Below are positions 1-9,025 of a DNA stretch of 64,000 bases, in pieces. A program made the translations under genes and the position numbers. Origin of the DNA: an uncultured Microbacterium sp. (lineage in GTDB: Bacteria > Actinomycetota > Actinomycetes > Actinomycetales > Microbacteriaceae); the NCBI RefSeq assembly GCF_937927635.1, contig NZ_CALBRW010000007.1, forward strand, positions 72,204 through 136,203. The letters are read 5' to 3'. Each line of letters begins with the position of its first letter. The stretch's first letter is position 1. A model generated the notes under the pieces. It was not told the DNA's origin, searched no databases, and worked only from the letters and a program-made list of their open reading frames with translations.

Positions 1-2
1 AC

Positions 3-1799
3 GTGGCCATGCGAATCGAGGAATATGCCCTGCTCAGCAATTGTCGTACGGCGGCCCTGGTGTCCCGGGAGGGGAGTGTGGACTGGCTCTGCCTGCCACG
101 GCTCGACTCGGCGAGCACCTTCGGCGGACTGCTCGGCGACGACGCGCACGGACGCTGGTCGCTGAGACCGGTCGATGCGACTACCCGGGTCACGAGGCGC
201 TACGACCACGACACGTTCGTGCTCATCACCCGATGGGAGAGCGCGGATGCCGTGGCCGAGGTGCACGACTTCATGCCCATCGATCCGGACCCCGGCGGGG
301 ACATCCGCCGCACCGACCTGGTGCGGCGCGTCGTGGGCGTGCGGGGCCAGATGACGTTCGAGCAGCGGGTCAGCATCCGCTTCGACTACGCCAGGGCGAT
401 GCCCTGGGTGCGCCAGACCGGCACATCGCACCATCCGCGGCTGGTGGCGATGGCGGGACCGGATGCCGTCGTCCTGCGCGGCGCAGCGCTGAAGGCGGCC
501 GACCACGAGCATCACGGGCAGGTGACCGTCGCGGCAGCGGAGGTGCGCGACCTCCAGCTGACCTGGTTCCCCTCGCACCTCGACGTGCCTGAGCCGCTGG
601 AGGTGAACGCCGAGCTGGAGCGCACGAAGACGTGGTGGCAGGACTGGGCAGACCGGATCGAGCACAACGGACCGTATCACGGGTCCGTGGTGCGGTCGCT
701 GCTGATCCTGCGCGCCCTCACCAACCACGAGACCGGCGGCATCGCGGCCGCGGCGACCATGTCCCTGCCGGAGGACCTCGGCGGAGAGCGAAACTGGGAT
801 TACCGCTACGTGTGGCTGCGCGATGCCGCGCTGACGCTGGAAGCGCTGCTCGATCACGGGTTCCTCATGCTCGCGGATCGCTGGCGGGAATGGCTGTTGC
901 GGGCGGTCGCAGGCGACCCGGCCGACCTGCAGATCATGTACGGGCTCGCAGGGGAGCGGGATCTGACGGAGCGGGAGCTGAACTCGCTGCCCGGCTTCGC
1001 CGCATCCGCGCCGGTGCGGATCGGCAATGGTGCGGCCTCGCAGTACCAGGCCGACGTGGTCGGCGAGGTGCTGGTGACGCTGTCCGCCGCGCGGTCGGCG
1101 GGCCTGGAGGAGTCGAAGTTCTCCTGGTCGCTCGAGCGCCAGCTGCTGCGGTTCGCGGGCGAGCAGATCGAGCGGCCGGATCAGGGGCTGTGGGAGATCC
1201 GCGGGGAGCCGCACATGTTCACGCACTCCCGGGTGATGATGTGGGCGGCCTTCGACCGCGGCGTGCGCGCCGTGGAGGACTTCGGCCTGGAGGGTCCGGT
1301 GCAGCGGTGGCGCGAACTGCGCGATCGGCTGCGGACCGAGATCGACCGCGGGGGAGTGGCAGACGGGTACTTCACGCAGTACTACGGAAGCGGCGAGGTG
1401 GACGCGTCGCTGCTGCTGCTGCCGCAGGTGGGGTACTGCGCACCTGACGACCCGCGGATGCTGGCGACGGTCGAGCGCATCGAGCAGACGCTCATGCGCG
1501 ACGGTCTGCTGCATCGCTACCGCACGGGCACCGGCGTGGACGGACTCGCCGGCGGGGAGAGCCCGTTCCTGGCCTGCTCGTTCTGGCTCGTGGAGCAGTA
1601 CGCGGTGACGGGCCGGGAAGACGAGGCGCGAGAGCTGATGGACCGGCTGTGCGCGCTCGCCAACGATCTGGGGATGCTGTCGGAGGAATACGACCCGGAA
1701 GGCCGGCGCCAGGTCGGCAACACCCCGCAGGCCTTTTCGCACCTCGCCCTCGTGCGCGCCGCCGATGCGCTGACGCGCACCGAGCACCGGCCGCGCTGA
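3..1799 (+). CDS. Glycoside hydrolase family 15 protein (glucoamylase/trehalase-like)
   Basis: About 596-598 residues, the usual length of the bacterial GH15 glucoamylase/trehalase-like family. These enzymes hydrolyse alpha-glucosides by inversion. The N terminus (IEEYALLSNCRTAALV, then GSVDWLCLPRLDS) is the family's opening. The (alpha/alpha)6 barrel signature NWDYRYVWLRD lies near residues 264-274, and the SEEYDP segment near residue 560 should supply the second catalytic acid. No signal peptide is visible, so a cytoplasmic role on trehalose or maltooligosaccharides is likely. GTG at 3 and ATG at 9 are both possible starts, and the true start could lie before the window. The gene converges on the ABC exporter genes. 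The substrate (trehalose or alpha-glucan) cannot be decided from sequence. Confidence 0.88.
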   Translation: MAMRIEEYALLSNCRTAALVSREGSVDWLCLPRLDSASTFGGLLGDDAHGRWSLRPVDATTRVTRRYDHDTFVLITRWESADAVAEVHDFMPIDPDPGGDIRRTDLVRRVVGVRGQMTFEQRVSIRFDYARAMPWVRQTGTSHHPRLVAMAGPDAVVLRGAALKAADHEHHGQVTVAAAEVRDLQLTWFPSHLDVPEPLEVNAELERTKTWWQDWADRIEHNGPYHGSVVRSLLILRALTNHETGGIAAAATMSLPEDLGGERNWDYRYVWLRDAALTLEALLDHGFLMLADRWREWLLRAVAGDPADLQIMYGLAGERDLTERELNSLPGFAASAPVRIGNGAASQYQADVVGEVLVTLSAARSAGLEESKFSWSLERQLLRFAGEQIERPDQGLWEIRGEPHMFTHSRVMMWAAFDRGVRAVEDFGLEGPVQRWRELRDRLRTEIDRGGVADGYFTQYYGSGEVDASLLLLPQVGYCAPDDPRMLATVERIEQTLMRDGLLHRYRTGTGVDGLAGGESPFLACSFWLVEQYAVTGREDEARELMDRLCALANDLGMLSEEYDPEGRRQVGNTPQAFSHLALVRAADALTRTEHRPR

Positions 1800-1811
1800 A
1801 CCCGAAGAGGA

Positions 1812-2882
1812 TCAGCCGCGCAGCGCCTCCCGGAGCTTGACCCGGCTGCCCATCCGCAGCAGCGAGTTCTCGTAGATCTTCGCGCCCACCAGGATCGCCC
1901 CGACGCAGCTGACCAGCAGGATCACCAGCGACAGCAGCGGCTCCCACCATTGCGCCTCGCCGACGAACAGCCGCACCGGCATCGCCACGGGGGCGGAGAA
2001 CGGGATGTACGACAGGATCGTCATCACCAGCGGGTTGTCGTTGAAGACGATCACCAGGATGTACGGCGCCATCACCAGCATCATCAGCGGCATGGTGGTG
2101 GATCCGATGTCCTCCTGGCGCGAGACCATCGCGGCGGCGCCGGAGTACAGCGAGGCCAGCAGGATGAAGCCGAACAGGAAGAAGACGGCGAACCACAGCA
2201 CGGGAGCCCCGATACCGGCGAGCACCTCGTTCTGGCCGGTGACGATCAGGCCCACCACGGCTATCGCCGCCAGCAGGATGATCTGCGCCATCGCGAGGAT
2301 CGTGTTGCCGAGCACCTTGCCCGCCAGCAGCACTCGGGTGGGGATCGCCGAGATCAGCAGCTCGACCACGCGGGTCTGCTTCTCCTCCACGACGCTCTGC
2401 GCGATGGTCGAGCCGAAGGTGGACGCGGCCATCAGGAACACCACGCCGAAGCCGATGGCCACCAGGTAGCGCACCAGCGGGTTGGTGGATGCCGGCTCCA
2501 GGATCTCCACGTGCGGCGCCTTGGACAGGCCCATCACCAGGCTCTGCGGCGCCTGGTCCTTGGCAAGGATCACCACGCCGGTCGGATCGTCAGCAGGCAG
2601 CACGGCGGCGACGACGTCGCCGCTCTTCACGACCTTCTCCGCCTCGGCGCGGTCGGCCACCTCGGTGACCTTCACGTTCGGCAGCGCGTTCACGATCTGC
2701 GCGGTCTGCGAGGTCGCGGCCACGGCGTCCGGAGTGGGGGACTTGCTGCTGAACCCGCCGATGAGCACGCCGGCCAGGGCGATCAGCAGCAGGATGCCGG
2801 TGGAGATCAGGAACGCCTTGCTGCGCAGCTTGGAGCTGATCTCGCGCTCCGCGACCAGCCACGTCAGGGATGAGTTCTTCAC
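1812..2882 (-). CDS. ABC-2 type exporter permease (NatB-like)
   Basis: A 356-residue permease of the ABC-2/NatB type. One membrane helix (about residues 24-44) is followed by an external loop of about 100 residues and then five to six hydrophobic helices in the C-terminal half (about 148-335), the usual NatB/YhaP arrangement. The start overlaps the stop of the upstream ATPase gene by 4 bp, so the two are translationally coupled and should form one exporter. The cargo is unknown; Na+ or a drug/peptide is typical. The next genes on the same strand are a two-component system, a common pairing for stress-induced exporters. Confidence 0.85.
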   Translation of the reverse strand: MKNSSLTWLVAEREISSKLRSKAFLISTGILLLIALAGVLIGGFSSKSPTPDAVAATSQTAQIVNALPNVKVTEVADRAEAEKVVKSGDVVAAVLPADDPTGVVILAKDQAPQSLVMGLSKAPHVEILEPASTNPLVRYLVAIGFGVVFLMAASTFGSTIAQSVVEEKQTRVVELLISAIPTRVLLAGKVLGNTILAMAQIILLAAIAVVGLIVTGQNEVLAGIGAPVLWFAVFFLFGFILLASLYSGAAAMVSRQEDIGSTTMPLMMLVMAPYILVIVFNDNPLVMTILSYIPFSAPVAMPVRLFVGEAQWWEPLLSLVILLVSCVGAILVGAKIYENSLLRMGSRVKLREALRG

Positions 2883-3802
2883 TGGATGACCTCCTTGAAG
2901 ATCTGGGCGAGAGACGGATGCTGGGGGGCGAAGTTCGAGACCTCACCGCGGCCGACGGCCTCGCGCAGCACGCGCTGCGCCGTGTCTGGAGTGTCGACGT
3001 CGAACAGCGCCGACCCGCCCTCGAAGTCGACGACCGTCACGCCGGGCTCCGAGCGCAGCCAGCCGGCGTCGCCCGGGGAGTCCAGCTGGTAGCGCAGCGT
3101 GGAGTGCTGCGCACGCAGCTGCTCGCGGGTTCCGGATGCCCGGATCGTGCCACCCGCGATGATGATCAGGTCGTCGCAGAGCCGTTCGACCACGTCGAGC
3201 TGGTGCGAGGAGAACAGGATCGACGTGCCCCGTGCGGCACGCGACTGCAGCACCTCGGCGACCACGTCGACCGCCAGCGGATCCAGGCCCGAGAACGGCT
3301 CGTCGAGGATCAGCACCTCGGGGTCGTGCACGAGCGCGGCGGCGATCTGCGCGCGCTGCTGGTTGCCCAGCGACAGGGACTCGATGTTGTCGTTCAGGCG
3401 CTCGCCGAGGCCGAGCTCGGTCAGCAGTGCGGTGCCGCGGTGCGCAGCATCCGCCTTGTCGAAGCCGTGCAGTCGGGCGAGGTAGACGACCTGCTCGAGC
3501 ACCCTCATCTTCGGGTACAGGCCGCGCTCCTCCGGCATGTACCCGAACCGGCGGCGGTCGGACGTGGACAGCGGGGCGCCGTCGAGGGTCACCGTTCCGC
3601 CGTCGGCCGCCAGCACGCCCAGGATGATGCGCATGGTGGTGGTCTTGCCCGCGCCGTTGCCGCCGACGAAGCCCGTCAGCCGCCCGGGTGCGACGTCGAA
3701 GCCGACTCGGTCGAGCACGGTCCGAGTGCCGTAGCGCTTGGTGACGCCCTCGAGGTGCAGCGTGCCTGTCCGCACGGTGGTCTGGATGCCTGTTGCCTGC
3801 AT
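2879..3802 (-). CDS. ABC transporter ATP-binding protein (NatA-like)
   Basis: A 307-residue nucleotide-binding subunit. Walker A GGNGAGKTTT is at about residues 47-56, the signature LSLGNQQR at 143-150, and Walker B VLILDEP ends at about residue 169. The C-terminal 80 residues form the DUF4162-type extension typical of NatA/YhaQ subunits. It energises the ABC-2 permease encoded directly downstream with a 4-bp overlap. A second ATG three codons before the GIQTT segment is possible, but the chosen start is the first in frame. The response regulator gene begins 86 bp upstream on the same strand. Confidence 0.9.
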   Translation of the reverse strand: MQATGIQTTVRTGTLHLEGVTKRYGTRTVLDRVGFDVAPGRLTGFVGGNGAGKTTTMRIILGVLAADGGTVTLDGAPLSTSDRRRFGYMPEERGLYPKMRVLEQVVYLARLHGFDKADAAHRGTALLTELGLGERLNDNIESLSLGNQQRAQIAAALVHDPEVLILDEPFSGLDPLAVDVVAEVLQSRAARGTSILFSSHQLDVVERLCDDLIIIAGGTIRASGTREQLRAQHSTLRYQLDSPGDAGWLRSEPGVTVVDFEGGSALFDVDTPDTAQRVLREAVGRGEVSNFAPQHPSLAQIFKEVIQ

Positions 3803-3888
3803 GCCTCCACGCTACGAAGGCGCGCGGGCTGTGGCATCCCCCCTGCGGCGGATTCTGCGGCATCCGCCGGGCGGCTGAGAGCGAGGAT

Positions 3889-4584
3889 TCAAGTCAGCCC
3901 GTGCCGGTGCGCGAGCACGATGGCCTGCACCCGGTCGCGGGCGCCGAGCTTCTGCAGCACCCGCGAGACGTGGGTCTTCACGGTGGCCTCGCCGATGAAC
4001 AGCGCGGCGGCGATCTCGGCGTTGCTGCGGGCATCGGCCATGAGAGCCAGCACTTCGCCCTCCCGATCCGTCAGTTGCTCCGTCGGCACTCCGCTGCCCG
4101 TTCCCGTCGCTTTCCCGGTCCCCGACGCGATAGAAAGCGCGACGGGAGCAGAGGGGGGAGCGGATGCTGCGAACCGTGCCAGCACGCGGCGCGTGACCTC
4201 GGGGGCAAGGATGCCGTCGCCGGCGGCGAGGGCCCGTACGGCGGTGATCAGCTCCTCGGGGCCGGCGTTCTTCAGCAGGAAGCCGCCGGCGCCGGCATCC
4301 AGTGCCTGGAACAGGTAGTCGTCGCGGTCGAAGGTCGTGACGATGGCGATGGATGCCGTGACCTCAGGATCCGCGACGATGCGGCGGGTGGCCTCGATGC
4401 CGTCCATGTCGGGCATCTGCACGTCCATCGTGATGACGTCGGGCTGCAGTCGGACGGCAGCAGCCACGGCCTCCGCTCCCGTGGCGGCCTCCCCGACCAC
4501 CTCGATGTCGGGTTGCGTTCCGAGGATGGTGCGGAACCCCGCCCGCAGCATGGCGTGGTCGTCGACGATGAGCACCCGGATCAA
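3889..4584 (-). CDS. Two-component response regulator, NarL/LuxR family
   Basis: A 231-residue response regulator. The receiver domain has the acidic pair D8-D9, the phospho-acceptor D54 in VITMDVQMP, and a lysine in the FLLKNAG segment. The C-terminal LuxR helix-turn-helix (LTDREGEVLALMADARSN, then EATVKTHVSRVLQKLG) covers about residues 170-230. A linker rich in Ala, Pro and Thr joins the domains. Its start overlaps the stop of the histidine kinase gene by 4 bp. It probably controls the NatAB-like exporter genes immediately downstream, an inference from context only. Confidence 0.92.
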   Translation of the reverse strand: MIRVLIVDDHAMLRAGFRTILGTQPDIEVVGEAATGAEAVAAAVRLQPDVITMDVQMPDMDGIEATRRIVADPEVTASIAIVTTFDRDDYLFQALDAGAGGFLLKNAGPEELITAVRALAAGDGILAPEVTRRVLARFAASAPPSAPVALSIASGTGKATGTGSGVPTEQLTDREGEVLALMADARSNAEIAAALFIGEATVKTHVSRVLQKLGARDRVQAIVLAHRHGLT

Positions 4585-5840
4585 CGGGAGACCTCCTCTG
4601 CGGTCTTCAGCGGCACGCTGGCGCGCACCCGGAATCCGCCCTGCGTGCGGGGTCCCAGTTCGATCGTGCCGCCGGATGCCAACGCACGCTCGCGCATGCC
4701 CAGCTGGCCGAGACCAGGGCGCAGCACGCCCACCGCGCGGCCGGTGTTCACGACCTCCAGCTCCACGGCATCCGGAGCGTAACGCACTCGCACGTCGGCC
4801 GTCGCGCCGATGCCGGCATGCCGACGGGCGTTGGTGAGAGCCTCCTGGGCGATGCGGTACAGGTTCACGCCGACCGTGCCCGGCACCGGAACCGGCTCAC
4901 CGATCACGGCGTACTCGGTCGGCAGACCGGCGTCCCGCGACGCCTGCGCGAGCTGGGCGATATCAGTCAGCTCGAACGTCGAAGGAGCGTCATCCAGATC
5001 GTCGCCGGGGGAGCGCAGCGTCTCCAGCAGCTGCCGGAAGTCGCGGATGGCCTCGCGCGAGGCATCCTCGACCCCGGCCAGCATCCGTCCTGCCTCCGCG
5101 GGATCCTGCTCGACGACCAGCCGTGCGGCTCCGGCCTGCACGCCCATCACCGACACGTGGTGCGCGACCACGTCGTGCAGCTCGCGGGCGATGCGCACCC
5201 GGTCCAGTGCCACGGCCTGCGCGGCGGTGACCTCGCGCTCCGCCTCCAGCTCGCGGGTGCGCTGCTCGAGAGCGTCGCGCTGCGCGGCGGCCTGCCACGA
5301 GCGCTCGCCGAAGTAGTAGGCGCCGCCGAAGTACAGCGCGTTCAGCAGCAGCTGGATCATCATCATCGCCACGTACGGCGAGAACAGCCCCGCCGCCATG
5401 TCGGCCTTGCCGGCCTCCTTGATCGCGTCGCCGTACATCACGATGATCAGCCAGACGAACATGCCCGCGATGATGCCGACACGCACCAGCAGGGCCGTGC
5501 GACGGTCGTTCATCCAGGCGCCCACCGTGTACAGCGCGATGAACAGGGCCACGTTGGTGACGTAGATCTCCGGCACGTGCAGGGTAATGCTGGTGAACAT
5601 CACCAGGGCGATGAAGACGGCGGCGACCGCGGGCCTGCGGCGTCGCACGGCGAGCGGAGCCGACACGGCGAGGACGGTCACCAGTGCCCACCACATCGGC
5701 GCCTGCTGTTTGCCGTAGATGCCGGCGACCGTCGACAGCCCGGCGCTGATGATGCCGCTGACCAGCAGCACGCCCGCCAGCAGCAGATCCTGGCGCAGGT
5801 CGCGCTCGGTCGGCGTGCGGGTGAAGGCGTGCTCGGACAT
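4581..5840 (-). CDS. Sensor histidine kinase, HisKA_3 (DesK/LiaS-like)
   Basis: A membrane sensor kinase of about 419 residues. Four to six hydrophobic helices occupy the first 170 residues, then a short coiled coil (REVTAAQAVALDRVR). The dimerisation/phosphoacceptor motif ARELHDVVAHHVSVMG follows, with His near residue 222, and then a HATPase domain (N box IAQEALTNARRHA near residue 330). The ORF opens at 5906, but the ATG at 5840 (MSEHAFTRTP) is a more natural start because the extra 22 codons are Arg-rich and not kinase-like. It is coupled to its response regulator by a 4-bp overlap. The stimulus is unknown. Confidence 0.88.
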   Translation of the reverse strand: MSEHAFTRTPTERDLRQDLLLAGVLLVSGIISAGLSTVAGIYGKQQAPMWWALVTVLAVSAPLAVRRRRPAVAAVFIALVMFTSITLHVPEIYVTNVALFIALYTVGAWMNDRRTALLVRVGIIAGMFVWLIIVMYGDAIKEAGKADMAAGLFSPYVAMMMIQLLLNALYFGGAYYFGERSWQAAAQRDALEQRTRELEAEREVTAAQAVALDRVRIARELHDVVAHHVSVMGVQAGAARLVVEQDPAEAGRMLAGVEDASREAIRDFRQLLETLRSPGDDLDDAPSTFELTDIAQLAQASRDAGLPTEYAVIGEPVPVPGTVGVNLYRIAQEALTNARRHAGIGATADVRVRYAPDAVELEVVNTGRAVGVLRPGLGQLGMRERALASGGTIELGPRTQGGFRVRASVPLKTAEEVSR

Positions 5841-5917
5841 GCTCCCACCGTAGGGGGACGCCCGATGCCGCACATCCCCCGCGCGGCGGATGCGGGTGCT
5901 CGGCACCTCGTGTTCAC

Positions 5918-5991
5918 AACTCCGGAGATCCGTGGTGGATCCGGCTCCGATCCGGCATTCCAGACCCCGGAGCGCCTGGATCTCCGGAGTT
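5918..5991. repeat. Perfect 14-bp inverted repeat between divergent genes
   Basis: AACTCCGGAGATCC at 5918-5931 and its exact reverse complement GGATCTCCGGAGTT at 5978-5991 are separated by 46 bp that also contain GGATCCGGCTCCGATCC-like sub-repeats. The element lies between the histidine kinase start (minus strand) and the MFS gene start (plus strand). It is therefore in a divergent promoter region, not at gene ends. It could be a dispersed palindromic element or a pair of regulator sites. No second copy was noticed in the window. Confidence 0.7.
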
Positions 5992-6034
5992 ATGGCCGGC
6001 GAGGCTCGATGCCGGGGCTGTCTCGTGGCACCGG

Positions 6035-7234
6035 ATGCGACAATCGACCGTGACCACCACCACGCACCCGCGCCTCGCGCCCCTGTATCTCGCAGGTTTC
6101 ACGACGGCGTTCGGCGCGCACGGCATCGCCGCGGCCCTCGGCGCCGAGACGGACAATATCGGCTGGACCCTGCTGGCCTTCGGCTTCACGCTCGCGCTGT
6201 ATGACCTGGCCGAGGTACTGCTCAAGCCCGTGTTCGGCGCGCTCAGCGACCGCATCGGCGTGCGACCCGTGATCGTCGGCGGGCTGCTGGCGTTCACCGC
6301 GTTCTCGCTGGTCGGGGCGCTCGTGCCCGGCACGGTGGGGCTGATCATCGCCAGGTTCGGGCAGGGCGCGGCAGCCTCCGCCTTCTCACCGGCGTCCTCC
6401 GCGGCCGTCGCCCGCCTGACCGACGGAGCCTCGCGCGGCGCGTACTTCGGCAGGTACGGCTCGTGGAAGAGCCTCGGCTACGCGCTCGGCCCGCTCATCG
6501 GCGCCGTGCTGGTGGTCTGGGCGGGCCTGCCCGCCCTGTTCTGGGCCTTGGCCGTGCTGGGGCTGGTCGCCGCAGCCTGGGTGCGCTTCGCGGTGCCAGC
6601 CGTGCCGGTGCTGCCCCGCAAGCGCGTGACCCTGGCCGATCTCGGCCGCGAGCTCACCGCGCCCGGCTTCCTGATCCCGACCCTCGTGCTGGCGGCCACC
6701 ACTGGTTCCCTGGCCGTGGCGGTCGGCTTCCTGCCGCTGCTGGCCGAGCAGGCGGGCATCGGCACGATCGGCAGCATGGCGCTCGTCACGGTGCTGGCCG
6801 TCGTCTCCAGCATCGTGCAGCCGCTGATCGGCCGGTGGCACGACCGCGGCCGGGTCTCGGTGCGGCTCGGCGCACTGGGCGGCCTCGCCCTCATCGCCGT
6901 CGGCATCGGGCTGGCCGGGGCCGTCGCGCTCGCCGAGGGCGGGCACGGGATGCTGCTGCTGAGCGCCCTCGTCGCCACCGCGCTGCTCGTGGGTGCCGGC
7001 GTCGGAGCCGCCACGCCGGTGGCGTTCTCCCACCTGGCGGCGTCCACCCCCGAGGAGCGGATGGGGCGCACGATGGGCTCCGCGGAACTCGGCCGGGAGC
7101 TCGGCGACGCGGGCGGACCGCTCATCGCGGGCGCTGTGGGCACGGCATCCGTCCCCGGTCTGGGACTCATCGTGATCGCCGTGCTGACCGCCGGCGCGGG
7201 AGCGCTGGCGGCCGTCGGAATGCGGCGGCGCTGA
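6035..7234 (+). CDS. MFS transporter
   Basis: A 399-residue major facilitator protein with about 12 hydrophobic segments. The loop 2-3 motif is present as KPVFGALSDRIGVRPV, and loop 8-9 has QPLIGRWHDRGRVSV. The GGPLIAGAVG segment near the end is typical of drug/sugar exporters. The ATG at 6035 is used; a GTG at 6050 (VTTTTHPRL) is an equally good start. It is transcribed divergently from the two-component system, with an inverted repeat between them. The substrate is unknown; multidrug or sugar efflux is most likely from family membership. Confidence 0.85.
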   Translation: MRQSTVTTTTHPRLAPLYLAGFTTAFGAHGIAAALGAETDNIGWTLLAFGFTLALYDLAEVLLKPVFGALSDRIGVRPVIVGGLLAFTAFSLVGALVPGTVGLIIARFGQGAAASAFSPASSAAVARLTDGASRGAYFGRYGSWKSLGYALGPLIGAVLVVWAGLPALFWALAVLGLVAAAWVRFAVPAVPVLPRKRVTLADLGRELTAPGFLIPTLVLAATTGSLAVAVGFLPLLAEQAGIGTIGSMALVTVLAVVSSIVQPLIGRWHDRGRVSVRLGALGGLALIAVGIGLAGAVALAEGGHGMLLLSALVATALLVGAGVGAATPVAFSHLAASTPEERMGRTMGSAELGRELGDAGGPLIAGAVGTASVPGLGLIVIAVLTAGAGALAAVGMRRR

Positions 7235-7235
7235 G

Positions 7236-7418
7236 TCAGTCGTCGTCGAGCGCGTCCTCGGCGCGGTCCTTCGCGTCGGAGAACGCGTCCTTCGTCTCGG
7301 CCGCGGCCTTGTCGATCTTGCCGCGGGCCTGCATGCCCTTGTCGTCGGTGACCTTGCCCCAGGCCTCCTCCGCCGATCCCTTGGCGTGCTGCGCGGCGTG
7401 CTTCATCTTGTCGTTCAT
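7236..7418 (-). CDS. CsbD-like general stress protein
   Basis: A 60-residue, highly charged, Lys/Ala/Asp-rich helical protein (MNDKMKHAAQHAKGSAEEAW) matching the CsbD/YjbJ family of small stress-induced proteins of unknown mechanism. The ATG at 7418 is preceded by a strong GGAGGAGG ribosome binding site. A longer reading frame continues upstream to 7781 but is composition-shifted and overlaps the RibD-C gene, so the short form is real. It ends 1 bp after the convergent MFS gene. Confidence 0.85.
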   Translation of the reverse strand: MNDKMKHAAQHAKGSAEEAWGKVTDDKGMQARGKIDKAAAETKDAFSDAKDRAEDALDDD

Positions 7419-7553
7419 GATGATCCTCCTCCGATCGGGGCCCTTCCGTCCGGGAGGGCGTGCAGCACAGTCAACGGCCCCCCGGTGATCCTGCCGAGGG
7501 GGTTGATCCGCGGGAGCCGCGTGACGTAGCATCCTGCGATCGAAGGAGCGCAC

Positions 7554-8177
7554 ATGACCGGACGCATCATCATCGATCTGTTCACCACCCTCGACGGCGT
7601 CGCGCAGGCTCCCGGCGGTGCCGAGGAGGACACGAGAGACGGCTTCCCGTATGGAGGGTGGCAGGCCGGGTACCCGAGCGAGGCCGTCGGGGCGAGCGTG
7701 ACCAAGGGCATGGAGACGCTCGACGCGCTCCTGCTCGGGCGGCGCACTTATGACATCTTCGCCGGGTACTGGCCGCAGCACACCACCGGTCCGGAGGGGT
7801 TCATCGGACAGCTGTTCAATCGCGTGCCGAAGTACGTCGCCTCACGGGACGCCGACATCCAACTGGACTGGCAGGGCTCGACGCGGATCGGCGCCGATCT
7901 GGCGTCCGAGATCGCGGCGCTGCGCGAGAAGCACCAGGACGTGCACGTGATCGGAAGCATCGACCTCGTGCAGACCCTGCTCGCCGGGCACCTGTACGAC
8001 GAGCTGCGGCTATGGGTCTATCCGGTCGTACTCGGCCGCGGCAGGAAGGTGTTCCCCGACGGTGCGGCGGCCTCGAACATGCGGCTGCTGAGCGCGGAGT
8101 CCGGCGACGGCGGCACGCTGCTGCTGCGCTACGCGCCGGTTCCCGGCGAGGTGCGCACTGGCACGATGGGAGGCTAG
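7554..8177 (+). CDS. Dihydrofolate reductase-fold protein (RibD C-terminal family)
   Basis: A 207-residue reductase-fold protein (GRIIIDLFTTLDGVAQAPGG; LGRRTYDIFAGYW; HVIGSIDLVQTLLAG; LWVYPVVLGRGRKVF), the pattern of stand-alone RibD_C/YyaP-like NADPH-dependent reductases. The exact substrate of these single-domain proteins is usually unknown. The AAGGAG ribosome site sits 7 bp before the ATG, and a TAGCAT box about 30 bp upstream may be the -10. Its stop overlaps the convergent HAD gene stop in a shared CTAG. Confidence 0.87.
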   Translation: MTGRIIIDLFTTLDGVAQAPGGAEEDTRDGFPYGGWQAGYPSEAVGASVTKGMETLDALLLGRRTYDIFAGYWPQHTTGPEGFIGQLFNRVPKYVASRDADIQLDWQGSTRIGADLASEIAALREKHQDVHVIGSIDLVQTLLAGHLYDELRLWVYPVVLGRGRKVFPDGAAASNMRLLSAESGDGGTLLLRYAPVPGEVRTGTMGG

Positions 8178-9025
8178 CTCGCGAGCATCCGCTCGATGAC
8201 CTGCGCGACGCCGTCCTCGGCGTTCGACGCGGCCACCTCGTCGGCGACCTCGCGCACGGGCGCGAGCGCGTTGGCGACGGCCACGCCGTGACCCGCCCAG
8301 CGCAGCATCTCCACGTCGTTGAGGGCGTCACCGAAGGCGAGCACCTGGCTGCTGTCGACGCCCAGCCGCGTACACACCTGGGCGACACCGGTGGCCTTGG
8401 TGACGCCGGCTGCCATCACCTCGACGAACGGCGCGCCCGACAGGGTCGCCTCGAAGCCCGTCAGCCCCAGCGACATCAGCGTCGCGTAGATCTCGGGGAT
8501 CGGCACCGACGCATGCCGGATGGTGAGCTTGAGGCTGGGCGCGGCCAGCACGTCGGCCCGAGGCACGCCGCCCATGGTCTCGGGTGCCCGCTTGTGGTCG
8601 CTGATGTCGGACAGCTCGGCGTAGCCGGTCTGCGCGACGAACAGCTCGCCGCCGTTGCGCACGCTGGCATACACCAGGTCCGGCAGCACCTCCTCGAGAG
8701 CCTCGGCCAGCTCGTGCTGCACGTCGGACGGCAGCTCCTGGGCGAACAGCTGCTCGCCGGTGGTCAGGTGCACGCCGTAGGCGCCGTTGCCGCACAGCGC
8801 CCAGTCCGTGAACCCCGCCTGCTCGGCGATGGGCTGCAGTCCGATCGGCTGGCGGGCCGTCACCGGGATGGTGGCGATCCCGGCATCCCGAGCAGCATCC
8901 AGCGCTGCACGCGTGCGGGCCGAGACCGTCCCGTCAGCGCCCAGCAGCGTGCCGTCGAGGTCGGTCGCGATCAGACGGATGCCGGTCGGGCCGCGCGATC
9001 CGGTCGGTCCGCGCGATCCGGTCAT
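8174..9025 (-). CDS. Cof-type HAD family hydrolase
   Basis: A 283-residue HAD phosphatase of the Cof/YidA subfamily. Motif I is LIATDLDGTLLGADG near residues 18-32, a Cof cap domain follows, and the C-terminal motif is VLAFGDALNDVEMLRWAGHGVAVANA. It probably dephosphorylates small sugar or nucleotide phosphates. The N terminus carries the hexapeptide TGSRGP repeated twice, encoded by an 18-bp tandem repeat at about 8982-9018, so the working start may be later, at IRLIATD. It overlaps the exonuclease III gene start side by 4 bp and is likely co-transcribed with it. Confidence 0.88.
   Translation of the reverse strand: MTGSRGPTGSRGPTGIRLIATDLDGTLLGADGTVSARTRAALDAARDAGIATIPVTARQPIGLQPIAEQAGFTDWALCGNGAYGVHLTTGEQLFAQELPSDVQHELAEALEEVLPDLVYASVRNGGELFVAQTGYAELSDISDHKRAPETMGGVPRADVLAAPSLKLTIRHASVPIPEIYATLMSLGLTGFEATLSGAPFVEVMAAGVTKATGVAQVCTRLGVDSSQVLAFGDALNDVEMLRWAGHGVAVANALAPVREVADEVAASNAEDGVAQVIERMLAS

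Noticed and set aside
7419..7781. Longer form of the CsbD-like protein
   Set aside because: The upstream part overlaps the RibD-C gene and is unlike the family; GGAGGAGG sits at the short start.
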